Source: RBG-13-68-16 sp041494245
Lineage (GTDB): Bacteria; Acidobacteriota; Thermoanaerobaculia; Thermoanaerobaculales; Thermoanaerobaculaceae
Direction of reading: 5' to 3'
DNA: 64,000 nucleotides
Assembly: GCA_041494245.1 (NCBI GenBank)
Contig: JBGQAK010000007.1
Span: forward strand, 62,001 to 126,000
A program made the translations under genes and the position numbers. Positions 37,432 to 44,975 of this stretch are shown here, one piece after another (position 1 is the stretch's first letter; each line of letters begins with the position of its first letter). A model generated the notes under the pieces. The model saw only the letters and a program-made list of their open reading frames with translations, was not told the origin of the DNA and ran no database searches.

Positions 37432-37881
37432 CTAACTGACCTGGCCGAGGGCCTTTGCGAAGCGGCGCAACGGGGCGCTGCCGGCCGCGGCCTCCTCACG
37501 GAAGCCCAGGCTCCTGACCAGGGCCACCGCCTCCGGCATCTCGGCCGGCACCGAGCACACCAGCCGCAGCGCTCCCGACTGCTGCGCGGAACGGATGGCC
37601 TGCTCGACGAGGGCGCGCCCCAGGCCGAAGCCGCGCCACTCCGACGCCAGGAAGAGCGAGTGCATCTCCCACGTGCCGTCCGCGCCCTCGCGTACGCCGC
37701 AGGAGCCGACGATCTCCGCCCGCCCCGCCTCCACGACCCACAGCAGGTCCGCCGCGCGCGCGGCGGACACCTGCTCCCCGCCGCGCACCGCGAGGTGGAA
37801 CTCGCGCCGTACGCGCCGGGCCAGCTCACGCACGGCCTTGAGGTCGGCGGGCCGGGCCGGGCGCACCCAGTACGAGGTCAT
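37432..37881 (-). CDS. GNAT-family N-acetyltransferase
   Basis: A 149-residue acyltransferase. The acetyl-CoA binding motif A is LASEWRGFGLGRALVEQAIRSA, preceded by EMHSLFLAS and the strand GSCGVREGADGTW; the C-terminal GFREEAAAG follows the usual beta-bulge. The family acetylates amines, peptides or ribosomal proteins; the substrate is not predictable. ATG 37881 overlaps the pepA stop codon as ATGA, so translation is coupled to pepA. Confidence 0.88.
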   Translation of the reverse strand: MTSYWVRPARPADLKAVRELARRVRREFHLAVRGGEQVSAARAADLLWVVEAGRAEIVGSCGVREGADGTWEMHSLFLASEWRGFGLGRALVEQAIRSAQQSGALRLVCSVPAEMPEAVALVRSLGFREEAAAGSAPLRRFAKALGQVS

Positions 37882-39371
37882 GCCTTTTCCGCCAACTCCT
37901 CGAGGAGAGCCATCAGGAGCCGCACGCCGAAGCCGGTGGCGCCCGTCGGCAGCCCGTTGTGGCTCTTGGAGATGTCGGCGACGCCTGCGATGTCCAGGTG
38001 GGCCCAGCGGACCTTCTCCGGCACGAACCGTGCGAGGAAGGAGGCCGACGCGGGCAGCGAGCCCCAGCGCCCGGCGCTGTTCTTGACGTCGGCCCACTCG
38101 CTGCGCAGCAGATCGCGGTACTCGGGCAGCAGTGGAAGCCGCCAGACGCGGTCGCCCGTCCGGTTTCCGAGGCGCTCGAGCTGCCCCGCCAGCGCGTCGT
38201 CGTTGGCGAACAACCCGGCGAGTTCGGATCCCAGCGCCACCTTGCAGGCGCCGGTGAGCGTGGCGAGGTCCACCATGACCTCCGGCTTGAAACGGGCCGC
38301 ATACGCCATCGCGTCGGCCAGGATGATCCGCCCCTCCGCGTCGGTGTTGTCCACCTCGACGGTGAGGCCGTTGCACATCGTGAGGATGTCCCCGGGCTTG
38401 ACCGCGCTCCCGGAGGGGAGGTTCTCCACCAGCGGCACCAGACCCACGACCTTGAGCGGCGGCTCGTCCTCCGCGACCGCCCGCATCGCGGAAACCACCG
38501 CCGCGGCGCCCGCCATGTCGTGCTTCATCTCGGCCATGTCCGCCGCGGGCTTCAGCGAGATTCCGCCCGCGTCGAACGTCACGCCCTTGCCGACGAGCAC
38601 GATCGAGGCGCGCGGCTTCTTCGCCCGGTACTCCAGCCGCACCAGACGCGGCTCCTGCACGGATCCCTGCCCCACTCCCAGGATCCCGTTCAGTTTGTCC
38701 TTCTCGAGCTCCTTGCGGCCCATCACCGTGACTCGCACCGGGGATTTCGCGAACATGGAGGCGAGCTCGGAGGCGAACGTTTCGGGGGTGAGGTCGTTGC
38801 CGGGCCGGTTGCCGAAATCGCGCGCGAGGCGGACAAGGGAGTCAACGCGCTGCGCCTGCGAGAGCATCGAATCGAGCTGCTTCTCGGTCTCGCCCTTGAG
38901 GGGTACCACGTGCACGGCGTCCACCTTGGTGGACTCGTCGGAGCGCGAGCGGAACCGGTCGAAGGTGTAGTCGGCGAGTGCCAGCTCGGCAAGGGCCACC
39001 GTGCGGGCCCGCTCGGGGTCGAGCCCCTTCGCCATGAACGGCAGCGCCACCGCGATCTGGTACTCGCGGTTGCGGCCGGCCTGCTCCAGCACGCGGCGCA
39101 GCATCTTGCGCATCGAGTGGACGGTGAAGTCGCCCGTCTTGCCGATTCCGAAGCACGCAATGCGGCGGAACTCCCGGCTCGGGCTAGCCGTGACCAGCAC
39201 CTCGCCCTCGAGGCCGCGGACGCCGAGCTCGCTCACCGTGCGGCCGATGGTCTTGTGGATGCTGCCGGGAAGCACGAGCCCTTCGAGGGGGTGCGTGCCT
39301 TCCCCGGTTGCGAGGTAGAGGCAGTCGAGCGGCTCTTCCGGCGCGCTCCAGAGCGGTACGAGGTCTGCCAT
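37878..39371 (-). CDS. pepA: Leucyl aminopeptidase (M17)
   Basis: Cytosolic dizinc or dimanganese aminopeptidase, 497 residues. The N-terminal macro-like domain is followed by the catalytic domain with VGKGVTFDAGGISLKPAADM, EMKHDMAGAA and the signature NTDAEGRIILADAM that supplies metal ligands and the catalytic Lys/Arg pair. ATG 39371 has GGGAGGAG 3-5 bases upstream. It heads a pepA-GNAT-TANGO2 unit. A GC hairpin (39392-39409) stands in its leader or ends the macro-domain transcript. Confidence 0.96.
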   Translation of the reverse strand: MADLVPLWSAPEEPLDCLYLATGEGTHPLEGLVLPGSIHKTIGRTVSELGVRGLEGEVLVTASPSREFRRIACFGIGKTGDFTVHSMRKMLRRVLEQAGRNREYQIAVALPFMAKGLDPERARTVALAELALADYTFDRFRSRSDESTKVDAVHVVPLKGETEKQLDSMLSQAQRVDSLVRLARDFGNRPGNDLTPETFASELASMFAKSPVRVTVMGRKELEKDKLNGILGVGQGSVQEPRLVRLEYRAKKPRASIVLVGKGVTFDAGGISLKPAADMAEMKHDMAGAAAVVSAMRAVAEDEPPLKVVGLVPLVENLPSGSAVKPGDILTMCNGLTVEVDNTDAEGRIILADAMAYAARFKPEVMVDLATLTGACKVALGSELAGLFANDDALAGQLERLGNRTGDRVWRLPLLPEYRDLLRSEWADVKNSAGRWGSLPASASFLARFVPEKVRWAHLDIAGVADISKSHNGLPTGATGFGVRLLMALLEELAEKA

Positions 39372-39391
39372 GACTCCTCCCGCGAGAAATA

Positions 39392-39409
39392 GCGCCCCGA
39401 ACAGGGCGC
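39392..39409 (-). terminator. GC hairpin between the macro-domain gene and pepA
   Basis: GCGCCC-(6)-GGGCGC, followed on the minus strand by CTATTTCTC. It lies 14 bases after the macro-gene stop and may terminate it, or form part of the pepA leader if transcription starts at the TGATAGGAT box beside that stop codon. Confidence 0.45.
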
Positions 39410-39422
39410 CCGGGTGATCCTA

Positions 39423-39962
39423 TCACAAACGGTTCAGCGCGACCAGGAAGTGCGACGCCGTCTCTTCGTCGATGCTCACCAGGCGCACCTGTGCCACGCT
39501 TCCGGCGGGTCGTTTCAGGTGCCCGGCCACCTCCTCGAGGATCACCCGGCACCCCTCCGACTTGGGGTAGCCGAAGATCCCGGTGGAGATCGCAGGGAGC
39601 GCCAGTGATTTCAGGCCGAGCTCCTCGGCGCGCGCGAGCGCGCTGCCCACCGCCGTCCGCAGCTTGGCCTCCTCGCCGCCCTCGCCCCACACCGGGCCGA
39701 CCGCGTGGATGACCCAACGGCAGGGAAGCCGGCCGGGCCCGGTGACAACCGCACCGCCCACCGGGACGGGGGCCTTGGCCAGCGACTCGCGCTGGATCTC
39801 CTCCCCGCCCCTGCGAACGATCGCCCCGGCGACCCCGCCGCCGTGCGCCAGCGCGCCGTTGGCCGGGTTCACGATGGCGTCGGCGGTCTCCTCCGTGAGG
39901 TCGCCAAGCACGACCGCGATGTCGCCCCGCCCCACCGTCCTGCTCGCGAGGATCTTCGCCAA
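39423..39962 (-). CDS. Macro-domain (ADP-ribose-binding) protein
   Basis: A 179-residue single-domain protein that binds or hydrolyses ADP-ribose derivatives. It has VLGDLTEETADAIVNPANGALAHGGGVAGAI, HAVGPVWGEGG and LALPAISTGIFGYP. This set resembles MacroD-type O-acetyl-ADP-ribose deacetylases, in which the Asn and GGG loop act. The start is TTG 39962 with GGAGG 5 bases upstream; a GTG at 39992 overlaps an extended -10 (TGCTAGGCT) and so is likely promoter. It is divergent from the secreted-protein gene at 40031. Confidence 0.88.
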   Translation of the reverse strand: MAKILASRTVGRGDIAVVLGDLTEETADAIVNPANGALAHGGGVAGAIVRRGGEEIQRESLAKAPVPVGGAVVTGPGRLPCRWVIHAVGPVWGEGGEEAKLRTAVGSALARAEELGLKSLALPAISTGIFGYPKSEGCRVILEEVAGHLKRPAGSVAQVRLVSIDEETASHFLVALNRL

Positions 39963-39982
39963 TTCTGCCTCCGTGTCCGTCG

Positions 39983-39991
39983 AGCCTAGCA
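39983..39991 (-). promoter_or_regulatory. Extended -10 of the macro-domain gene
   Basis: TGCTAGGCT. The predicted start point is about 39976, giving a short leader with GGAGG before TTG 39962. It abuts the divergent promoter for the gene at 40031. Confidence 0.45.
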
Positions 39992-39995
39992 CTGC

Positions 39996-40024
39996 TGGCC
40001 AAATGCGGCCATCGCCCGTACAAT
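39996..40024 (+). promoter_or_regulatory. Promoter of the secreted unknown gene, leaderless
   Basis: TGGCCA (39996-40001), 17-base spacer, TACAAT (40019-40024), then exactly 6 bases to the GTG at 40031. Confidence 0.6.
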
Positions 40025-40030
40025 CCCGGC

Positions 40031-40810
40031 GTGCTGCCGGTGCTCATCGCCGCGGTCGCTGCGACCTGCACTGCCCACCCCGCCGCGCTCGACCGCGAGG
40101 TGGGACGGCGCGCGATCCCCTGGCTGCCCCCCGACGTCGCCCGCCAGATCGTGCGGCGGGAACTTGACTTCGCCTCCGGTGCGGCGGCGGCCGCGCGGTG
40201 GGACCGCACGTTCCATCAGCCCGGCGGCAAGCGCGGCCTCGAGGTAACCGTTCGGGCACAGTGCGAGCGACTAACGGCGGCCATCCGCGCACGCGCGCCC
40301 TTCTCCGAGGTCGTCGCGGGGTTCGGGGCGCTCGCCCACCTGACCGTGGACCTCGACGCCCCGTTTCTGGGCGCCAGAGCCGGCGACGTCTACGCCGAGT
40401 CCTTCGTGGCCTACATTCGGACCGTCGCACCTCGCGTGCCGATCGTTTTCTACGGCCAGCAGCGCGCGGTGGTGGTGGGTGGTGTCAGCGGCCTCCCGGG
40501 TTTCCTGGCCGCCCGGCGGCGCGAGGCCGCTCTGCTGTCCGGGTTCGTGCGGGAGGACCTGGACCGGGTCGGAGGGCCCTCCTCGTGGCAGCGCCTCGAC
40601 GACCGCTCCTCCACCTTCGGGGTGGGCTCGCTCCTGCTCAACCATGCGGCCACCGACTTCGCGGTCCTCGCCTCGTGGGTCTGGTTCCACGCCGGAGGCC
40701 TCGTACCGGACATCCCGATGCAGAACGACATGATCCTGGTCTGGAAGGGAGAGGTCCAACCCCGTGAAGCCCCTTTGCCTACTCTCGGTTTCCGACAAGC
40801 GCGGCCTTGA
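40031..40810 (+). CDS. Hypothetical exported protein
   Basis: A 259-residue protein beginning with a hydrophobic signal-like segment (MLPVLIAAVAATCTA). The mature part has WLPPDVARQIVRRELDFASG, a motif GALAHLTVDLDAPFLG in which the HxxxD spacing loosely recalls zinc-dependent phospholipase C / S1-P1-nuclease proteins, and LLLNHAATDFAVLASWVWFHAGG. That similarity is weak and I do not assign the family. It starts with GTG 40031, 6 bases after TACAAT, so is probably leaderless. Its 3' end overlaps purH by 47 bases, so purH translation may be coupled to it. Confidence 0.65.
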   Translation: MLPVLIAAVAATCTAHPAALDREVGRRAIPWLPPDVARQIVRRELDFASGAAAAARWDRTFHQPGGKRGLEVTVRAQCERLTAAIRARAPFSEVVAGFGALAHLTVDLDAPFLGARAGDVYAESFVAYIRTVAPRVPIVFYGQQRAVVVGGVSGLPGFLAARRREAALLSGFVREDLDRVGGPSSWQRLDDRSSTFGVGSLLLNHAATDFAVLASWVWFHAGGLVPDIPMQNDMILVWKGEVQPREAPLPTLGFRQARP

Positions 40811-42299
40811 AGGTTTTGCGCGCGGGCTTGCCGGGCTCGGTTTCGAGATCGTCTCTACCGGCGGCACCGCCAAGGCGCTCGCGGGTGCGGGCGTGCCCGT
40901 GCGGGAGGTCACCGAGCTGACCGGGACGCCCGAGGTGCTCGACGGCCGGGTGAAGACGCTCCACCCGCGGGTCTTCGCCGCCATCCTGGCCGACCTCGAC
41001 GAGCCCCCGCACCGGAAAGTGCTCGAGGAGTGGGGGCTCGCGCCGATCGCGCTCGTGGCGGTCAACCTGTACCCGTTCGCGGCGACCGCCGCCAGGCCCG
41101 GGGTGAAGCCGGGCGAGGTGATCGAGAACATCGACATCGGCGGACCCTCGTTGCTGCGCGCCGCCGCGAAGAACCACCGGCACGTCACGGTGGTGGTGGA
41201 CCCGGACGACTACCCGGCCGTCCTGGACGCGCTGCGGGCGGGCGGCACGTCGGAGGAGCTGCGGCGACGCCTCGCCGTCAAGGCGTTCCGGCACACCGCG
41301 GCCTACGACGCCGCCATCGCGCAGCGGCTGCCGCGCCACCTCGGCCTGGAGCCCAGCCTCCTGCTGGAGGGGGTGGCGCCCTGGCTGGCGGCCGAGGAGG
41401 TGCCCCTCCGGTACGGGGAGAACCCCCACCAGAGCGCGGTGTTCGCCCGGCCGCCGTCCGCTCGGGGGCTGGCGGGCTTCGAGCAGCTGCAGGGCAAGGA
41501 GCTCTCCTACAACAACCTCATGGACGCCGACGGCGCCTGGCGCCTGGTGCACGACCTGCCGTCCGCGGGGGTCGCAATCATCAAGCACGGGGGCCCGTGC
41601 GGCGCGGGGCTGGGCGAGTCGGCCGCCACCGCCTACGTGCGCGCTCTCGCATGCGACCCCGTGTCCGCGTTCGGGGGCGTGATCGCCTCCTCGCTCCCCC
41701 TCGACGAGGAGGCTGCCAAGCGCATCGGGGAGCTGTTCGCCGAGGTCGTGGTCGCACCCGCGGTAGACGAGGGGGCGCGCAAGGTCTTCTCCACGAAGAA
41801 GAACCTCCGGGTGCTCGTGGCCCCGCCCCCGGCCGGCGGCACGCCGCGGTTGCGCGTGGTCGACGGCGGCCTGCTCGTGCAGACCGCGGACGAGGGGTGG
41901 CAGGAGGAGTGGCGGGTGGTCACCCGGCGCGCCCCGAACGAGGAGGAGTCGGCGGGGCTGGCGCTTGCCTGGCGCGTGGTCAAGCACGCCCATTCCAACG
42001 CGGTGGTGGCGGCGAGCGCCACCGCCACGATGGGGATCGGGGCGGGCCAGCCGAGCCGCGTGGACTCCTGCCGGATCGCCGTCGAGAAGGCACGGGCGGC
42101 CGGCCTCTCGCTGGCCGGCACCGCGGCCGGCAGCGATGCGTTCTTCCCTTTTCCCGACGGCGTGGAGGTGCTCGCCGCAGCGGGCGTGACCGCCGTCGCA
42201 CAGCCGGGCGGATCGGTTCGCGACGCCGAGGTGATCAGCGCCGCAGACCGGCTCGGCCTCGCGATGGTTTTCACCGGGCGCCGCCACTTCCGGCACTAG
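40764..42299 (+). CDS. purH: Bifunctional AICAR transformylase / IMP cyclohydrolase
   Basis: Catalyses the last two steps of IMP synthesis. Of 511 residues, the N-terminal cyclohydrolase (about 1-195) has CLLSVSDKRGLEGFARGLAGLGFEIVSTGGT and the C-terminal transformylase has YGENPHQSA, IIKHGGPCGAGLG with the catalytic Lys-His pair, SAFGGVIA and late SDAFFPFPDG and AVAQPGGSVRD. In the usual KHxNPCG motif the Asn is Gly here. Start is GTG 40764 with GGGAGAGG about 9 bases upstream, inside the 3' end of the previous gene. lolA begins 8 bases after its stop. Confidence 0.96.
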   Translation: MKPLCLLSVSDKRGLEGFARGLAGLGFEIVSTGGTAKALAGAGVPVREVTELTGTPEVLDGRVKTLHPRVFAAILADLDEPPHRKVLEEWGLAPIALVAVNLYPFAATAARPGVKPGEVIENIDIGGPSLLRAAAKNHRHVTVVVDPDDYPAVLDALRAGGTSEELRRRLAVKAFRHTAAYDAAIAQRLPRHLGLEPSLLLEGVAPWLAAEEVPLRYGENPHQSAVFARPPSARGLAGFEQLQGKELSYNNLMDADGAWRLVHDLPSAGVAIIKHGGPCGAGLGESAATAYVRALACDPVSAFGGVIASSLPLDEEAAKRIGELFAEVVVAPAVDEGARKVFSTKKNLRVLVAPPPAGGTPRLRVVDGGLLVQTADEGWQEEWRVVTRRAPNEEESAGLALAWRVVKHAHSNAVVAASATATMGIGAGQPSRVDSCRIAVEKARAAGLSLAGTAAGSDAFFPFPDGVEVLAAAGVTAVAQPGGSVRDAEVISAADRLGLAMVFTGRRHFRH

Positions 42300-42306
42300 G
42301 GGCTCC

Positions 42307-42900
42307 ATGACGGCCCTCCTTCTCGCCCTCGCGCTCGCCGCTGACCCCCCTGATGGACTGGACCGCCTCGCGGCGGCGCTGCGTGCAGCGCGGGCGTGGC
42401 AAGCCGATTTCGTCCAGCTCTACACGCCGGAGGGCTTCGAGGACGGCACCACCGACCGTGGAAGGCTCACCGTCGCGCCCCCAACGAGTCTGCGCTTCGA
42501 TTACACCTCCGGGAGCCCGCGGGTTTTCGCGGCGGACGGCGGCATCGGGCGCCTCGTGGACCAGGCGGCCGGGACGTGCGACGCCGTGCGCCTGGATGGC
42601 GGCACCTGGGGCCGCCTGCCGCTCGCCGCGGTCCTCGACCCGGGCGCCACGCGGCGCGCCTTCGTCGTCGAGGGCTCCGGGGCCACCCTGCGCCTCGTCC
42701 CCCGCGAGCCCAGCCCCGAGCTGGCCGAGGTCACCGTCACCCTCGACCAGGGCAACCTCCCCCATACCGTGACCGTGCGCGACGCGAGCGGCAACCGAAA
42801 CCAGTTCACCTTCACCGGCTGGCGGCCGGTCCCGCTGCCCGCGGCGGCGTTCTTCCAGCCCACCCTGGCGGGGTCGCGGCCCTGCCAGCCGGAACAGTGA
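42307..42900 (+). CDS. lolA: Outer-membrane lipoprotein carrier LolA-like protein
   Basis: A 197-residue periplasmic chaperone that ferries lipoproteins to the outer membrane. It has a short signal peptide (MTALLLALALAA), then the LolA half-barrel sequence: LRAARAWQADFVQLYTPEGF, DRGRLTVAPPTSLRFDYTSG, and GRLVDQAAGTCD. The beta-strand repeats are as expected, and the length is normal. ATG 42307 is preceded by GGGG at 3-4 bases, in tandem after purH. A 22-codon ORF starts on the last base of its stop (TGATG). Confidence 0.87.
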   Translation: MTALLLALALAADPPDGLDRLAAALRAARAWQADFVQLYTPEGFEDGTTDRGRLTVAPPTSLRFDYTSGSPRVFAADGGIGRLVDQAAGTCDAVRLDGGTWGRLPLAAVLDPGATRRAFVVEGSGATLRLVPREPSPELAEVTVTLDQGNLPHTVTVRDASGNRNQFTFTGWRPVPLPAAAFFQPTLAGSRPCQPEQ

Positions 42901-42968
42901 TGACAGCGGAGCCGGTTACGGCTAGGATGAAGGCCGCCGCCACGCGCGGCAGGAGGGCGGAACGCTGA
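42900..42968 (+). CDS. Possible 22-codon linker ORF between lolA and the prenyl synthase
   Basis: ATG 42900 overlaps the lolA TGA by one base and the frame runs 22 codons (Arg/Ala-rich) to TGA 42966-42968. AGGAGG at 42951 lies inside it, 8 bases before a CTG (42965) that opens the downstream synthase frame. It may only couple ribosome movement, or be chance. Confidence 0.25.
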   Translation: MTAEPVTARMKAAATRGRRAER

Positions 42969-43015
42969 GAGCACCCAACGCCGTCACGGGCCCGCAGGCC
43001 GCCCCGCTCGGGGCC

Positions 43016-43975
43016 ATGTTCGAAGCGGTGCGCCCGCGTCTCGAACTGGTCGAGCGGTTCATCGCCGACGAGCTGGCCCGCGGCCCGGTGCCGGTGCAGG
43101 AGGCGGGCAGCTACGTGCTGGAGGCAGGCGGAAAGCGCCTGCGCCCGGCGATCCTCCTGGTGGTGTCGAGGCTCCTGGGCTACGACGGCGATCGCGATAT
43201 CGCCTACGCCGCGATGGTGGAGATGATCCACACCGCTACCCTGGTCCACGACGACATCATCGACCGGGCCACGGTCCGCCGCGGCAGGGCCACCGCCAAC
43301 CACCGCTGGGGCAACCAGCTCACGGTCCTGCTTGGCGACTGGCTGTACATCCGGGCCATGGAGCTCGCGCTCGCGGAGGGCGACGTCCCGGCCCTGAGGG
43401 CGCTCTCGCGCGCGACGTGCCAGATGACCGAGGGCGAGATCCTGGGGCTCGGCCTCCAGGGCGGCAGCCAACTCACCCGGGAGCAGTACCTCGACATCAC
43501 CCGCCGCAAGACGGCGGAGCTGTTCTCGGTCGCCTGCTCGCTTCCGACGTACCTCTCCACCGCCTTCGAGCGGCACCGCCCCGCGCTCGAGGAGTACGGG
43601 CGCAACATCGGCATGTGCTTCCAGATCGTGGACGACATCCTCGACATCACGGGTTCGCAGAAGAACCTGGGCAAGTCGGTCTTCTCCGACCTCCGCGAAG
43701 GCAAGCTCACCCTGCCGTTCATCCTCGTGCTGCCTCACCTCTCCACCGCCGAGCGGGCCACCCTCGAGGGCGTCCTTGCGACCGGCGAGCTGGCCGGCAC
43801 CTCTCCCGAGCAGCTGCGCGAGCTCCTTGAGAGCCACGGGGCCGTCGAGGAGTCCAGGCGCGCGGCGGACGAGTTCGGCCGCCGTGCGGTGGCGGCGCTC
43901 GCGGGCATGCCCCAGGGCCCCGAGGTCAGCGCCCTGGCAGCGGCGCCGCGCTTCGTGGTCGAGCGCGACTATTAG
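43016..43975 (+). CDS. Long-chain polyprenyl diphosphate synthase
   Basis: A 319-residue trans-prenyltransferase (octaprenyl/heptaprenyl type) that makes quinone side chains. The first Asp-rich motif is HDDIIDRATVRRG and the second FQIVDDILDITG; GGKRLRP precedes them near residue 40. HTATLVHDDIID without a bulky residue close upstream fits the long-chain enzymes. The first ATG, 43016, has no ribosome-binding site; an in-frame CTG at 42965 is preceded by AGGAGG at 8 bases and would add 17 residues. I report the ATG and flag the CTG. Confidence 0.93.
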   Translation: MFEAVRPRLELVERFIADELARGPVPVQEAGSYVLEAGGKRLRPAILLVVSRLLGYDGDRDIAYAAMVEMIHTATLVHDDIIDRATVRRGRATANHRWGNQLTVLLGDWLYIRAMELALAEGDVPALRALSRATCQMTEGEILGLGLQGGSQLTREQYLDITRRKTAELFSVACSLPTYLSTAFERHRPALEEYGRNIGMCFQIVDDILDITGSQKNLGKSVFSDLREGKLTLPFILVLPHLSTAERATLEGVLATGELAGTSPEQLRELLESHGAVEESRRAADEFGRRAVAALAGMPQGPEVSALAAAPRFVVERDY

Positions 43976-44596
43976 GCCACACGGGTGCGCGGCCGTTCGG
44001 GCCTAGCGCGTCGCCACACGCTGCGGCCCGAAACTCCGTCGGCCGCGACCTGGCAGCCCGCTCCGTGCCGGGGCCCCTCGGTGTCTTCCTAAGACCGCGG
44101 CACCGACACCCCGTCCCGGCTCGCACGCCAGGTACCCGCGGGCGACGGAGGAATGGCCGCTGGCACCCGCGTGGCGGGCGGGATGCCCCCGCCCAATACT
44201 GGCCACGGTGGTGACCCCCGGGGCGGGAATCACCCCACCCACCACGTCCCGGTTCCCGGGGCCGAGGGATGAATAGCCGCGGGCTCGGGCGACGCGACCC
44301 GCCTCGCCCCCGAGCGTCTGACCTCCTCGTACCCGCTCGGACATCCCCCTCGACACCAGCAAGACCGGCTGGGCTCCCCCTGAAACCGGGGCGCGGGCGC
44401 CCGGAAGCCGCTCCGCAAAGTTAGTACCACTTTCGTTGGCGATGCAACTACAGAACCCTTTTATAACCTGTGAATTGAGCGTTTTCTTGAGACTGATCTC
44501 TAGACTGAGGCTTGATCTTGTTCTCTATAAAGGACTTATGTCATTTCAGCCTTGATCCGATTAGCAATACCTGGTGTTGGGTCCCCCCTAGTGCCC
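43976..44596. other. Gene-free block: GC-rich hairpins, then AT-rich stretch
   Basis: 43976-44415 holds several GC hairpins, for example GGGCGGG (44176-44182) / CCCGCCC (44188-44194), and two related stretches around GGAGGAATGGCCGC and GGGATGAATAGCCGC. 44418-44590 drops to about 40-45% GC with a small hairpin GAGA-CTGA-TCTC. No RNA gene I know fits and reading frames here look like noise. Confidence 0.55.
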
Positions 44597-44625
44597 TTGC
44601 CAATTGCCACTTCGGGCATTACACT
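44597..44625 (+). promoter_or_regulatory. Promoter of the TPR-like gene
   Basis: TTGCCA (44597-44602), 17-base spacer, TACACT (44620-44625). The predicted start point is about 5 bases before the ATG at 44637. A second TTGCCA at 44604 could pair with TATAGA at 44630 only at a poor spacing. Confidence 0.55.
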
Positions 44626-44636
44626 GTCTTATAGAC

Positions 44637-44975
44637 ATGGTAACCGCGATCTTACGACAGGTAGTGGGGCGGGAAGACCAAGCCGCCAGGCACAACGCCC
44701 TGGTCGCCGCCTTCAGAACCCAAATACTGCGCGCACTCGGCGAGGGTCGTTGGCGGTTCGCCGATCACTTCTGCGACAAGCTGCTCGCGGAAGACCCGCG
44801 CAACCTCGAGGCCTGGCTGCTGAAAGGCCATCTGGCCTGGCGGCAGTTCCAGGACACCCAGGGAGCTGTCACCTGTTTCCGCAGGGTGGTCATCCTGGGC
44901 GGGTTCGAGTCGTCCAACGACTACGTGGCACGGGCCCGAAGCTCCCTGGCACAACTCCTGGAGCAGCTGAGCTGA
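44637..44975 (+). CDS. Small TPR-like helical protein
   Basis: A 112-residue, fully helical protein. Residues about 40-85 (RFADHFCDKLLAEDPRNLEAWLLKGHLAWRQFQDTQGAVTCFRRVV) look like one and a half tetratricopeptide repeats, so it is a likely protein-binding module. It follows the only strongly AT-rich intergenic stretch in the window and has no Shine-Dalgarno site; a near-leaderless transcript is predicted. Its last 86 bases overlap the 3' end of the convergent gene 44890-45879. Partner unknown. Confidence 0.65.
   Translation: MVTAILRQVVGREDQAARHNALVAAFRTQILRALGEGRWRFADHFCDKLLAEDPRNLEAWLLKGHLAWRQFQDTQGAVTCFRRVVILGGFESSNDYVARARSSLAQLLEQLS

Noticed and set aside
44003..44362. A 119-codon minus-strand frame in the gene-free block
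   Set aside because: Gly/Arg-rich, no ribosome-binding site or domain; it overlies the hairpin-rich DNA.
43976..44640. RNase P RNA or tmRNA in the gene-free block
   Set aside because: Considered because of GATGAAT and ACAGAACCC fragments, but GAGGAAAGTCC, the linked order of conserved regions and a tRNA-like end are missing.
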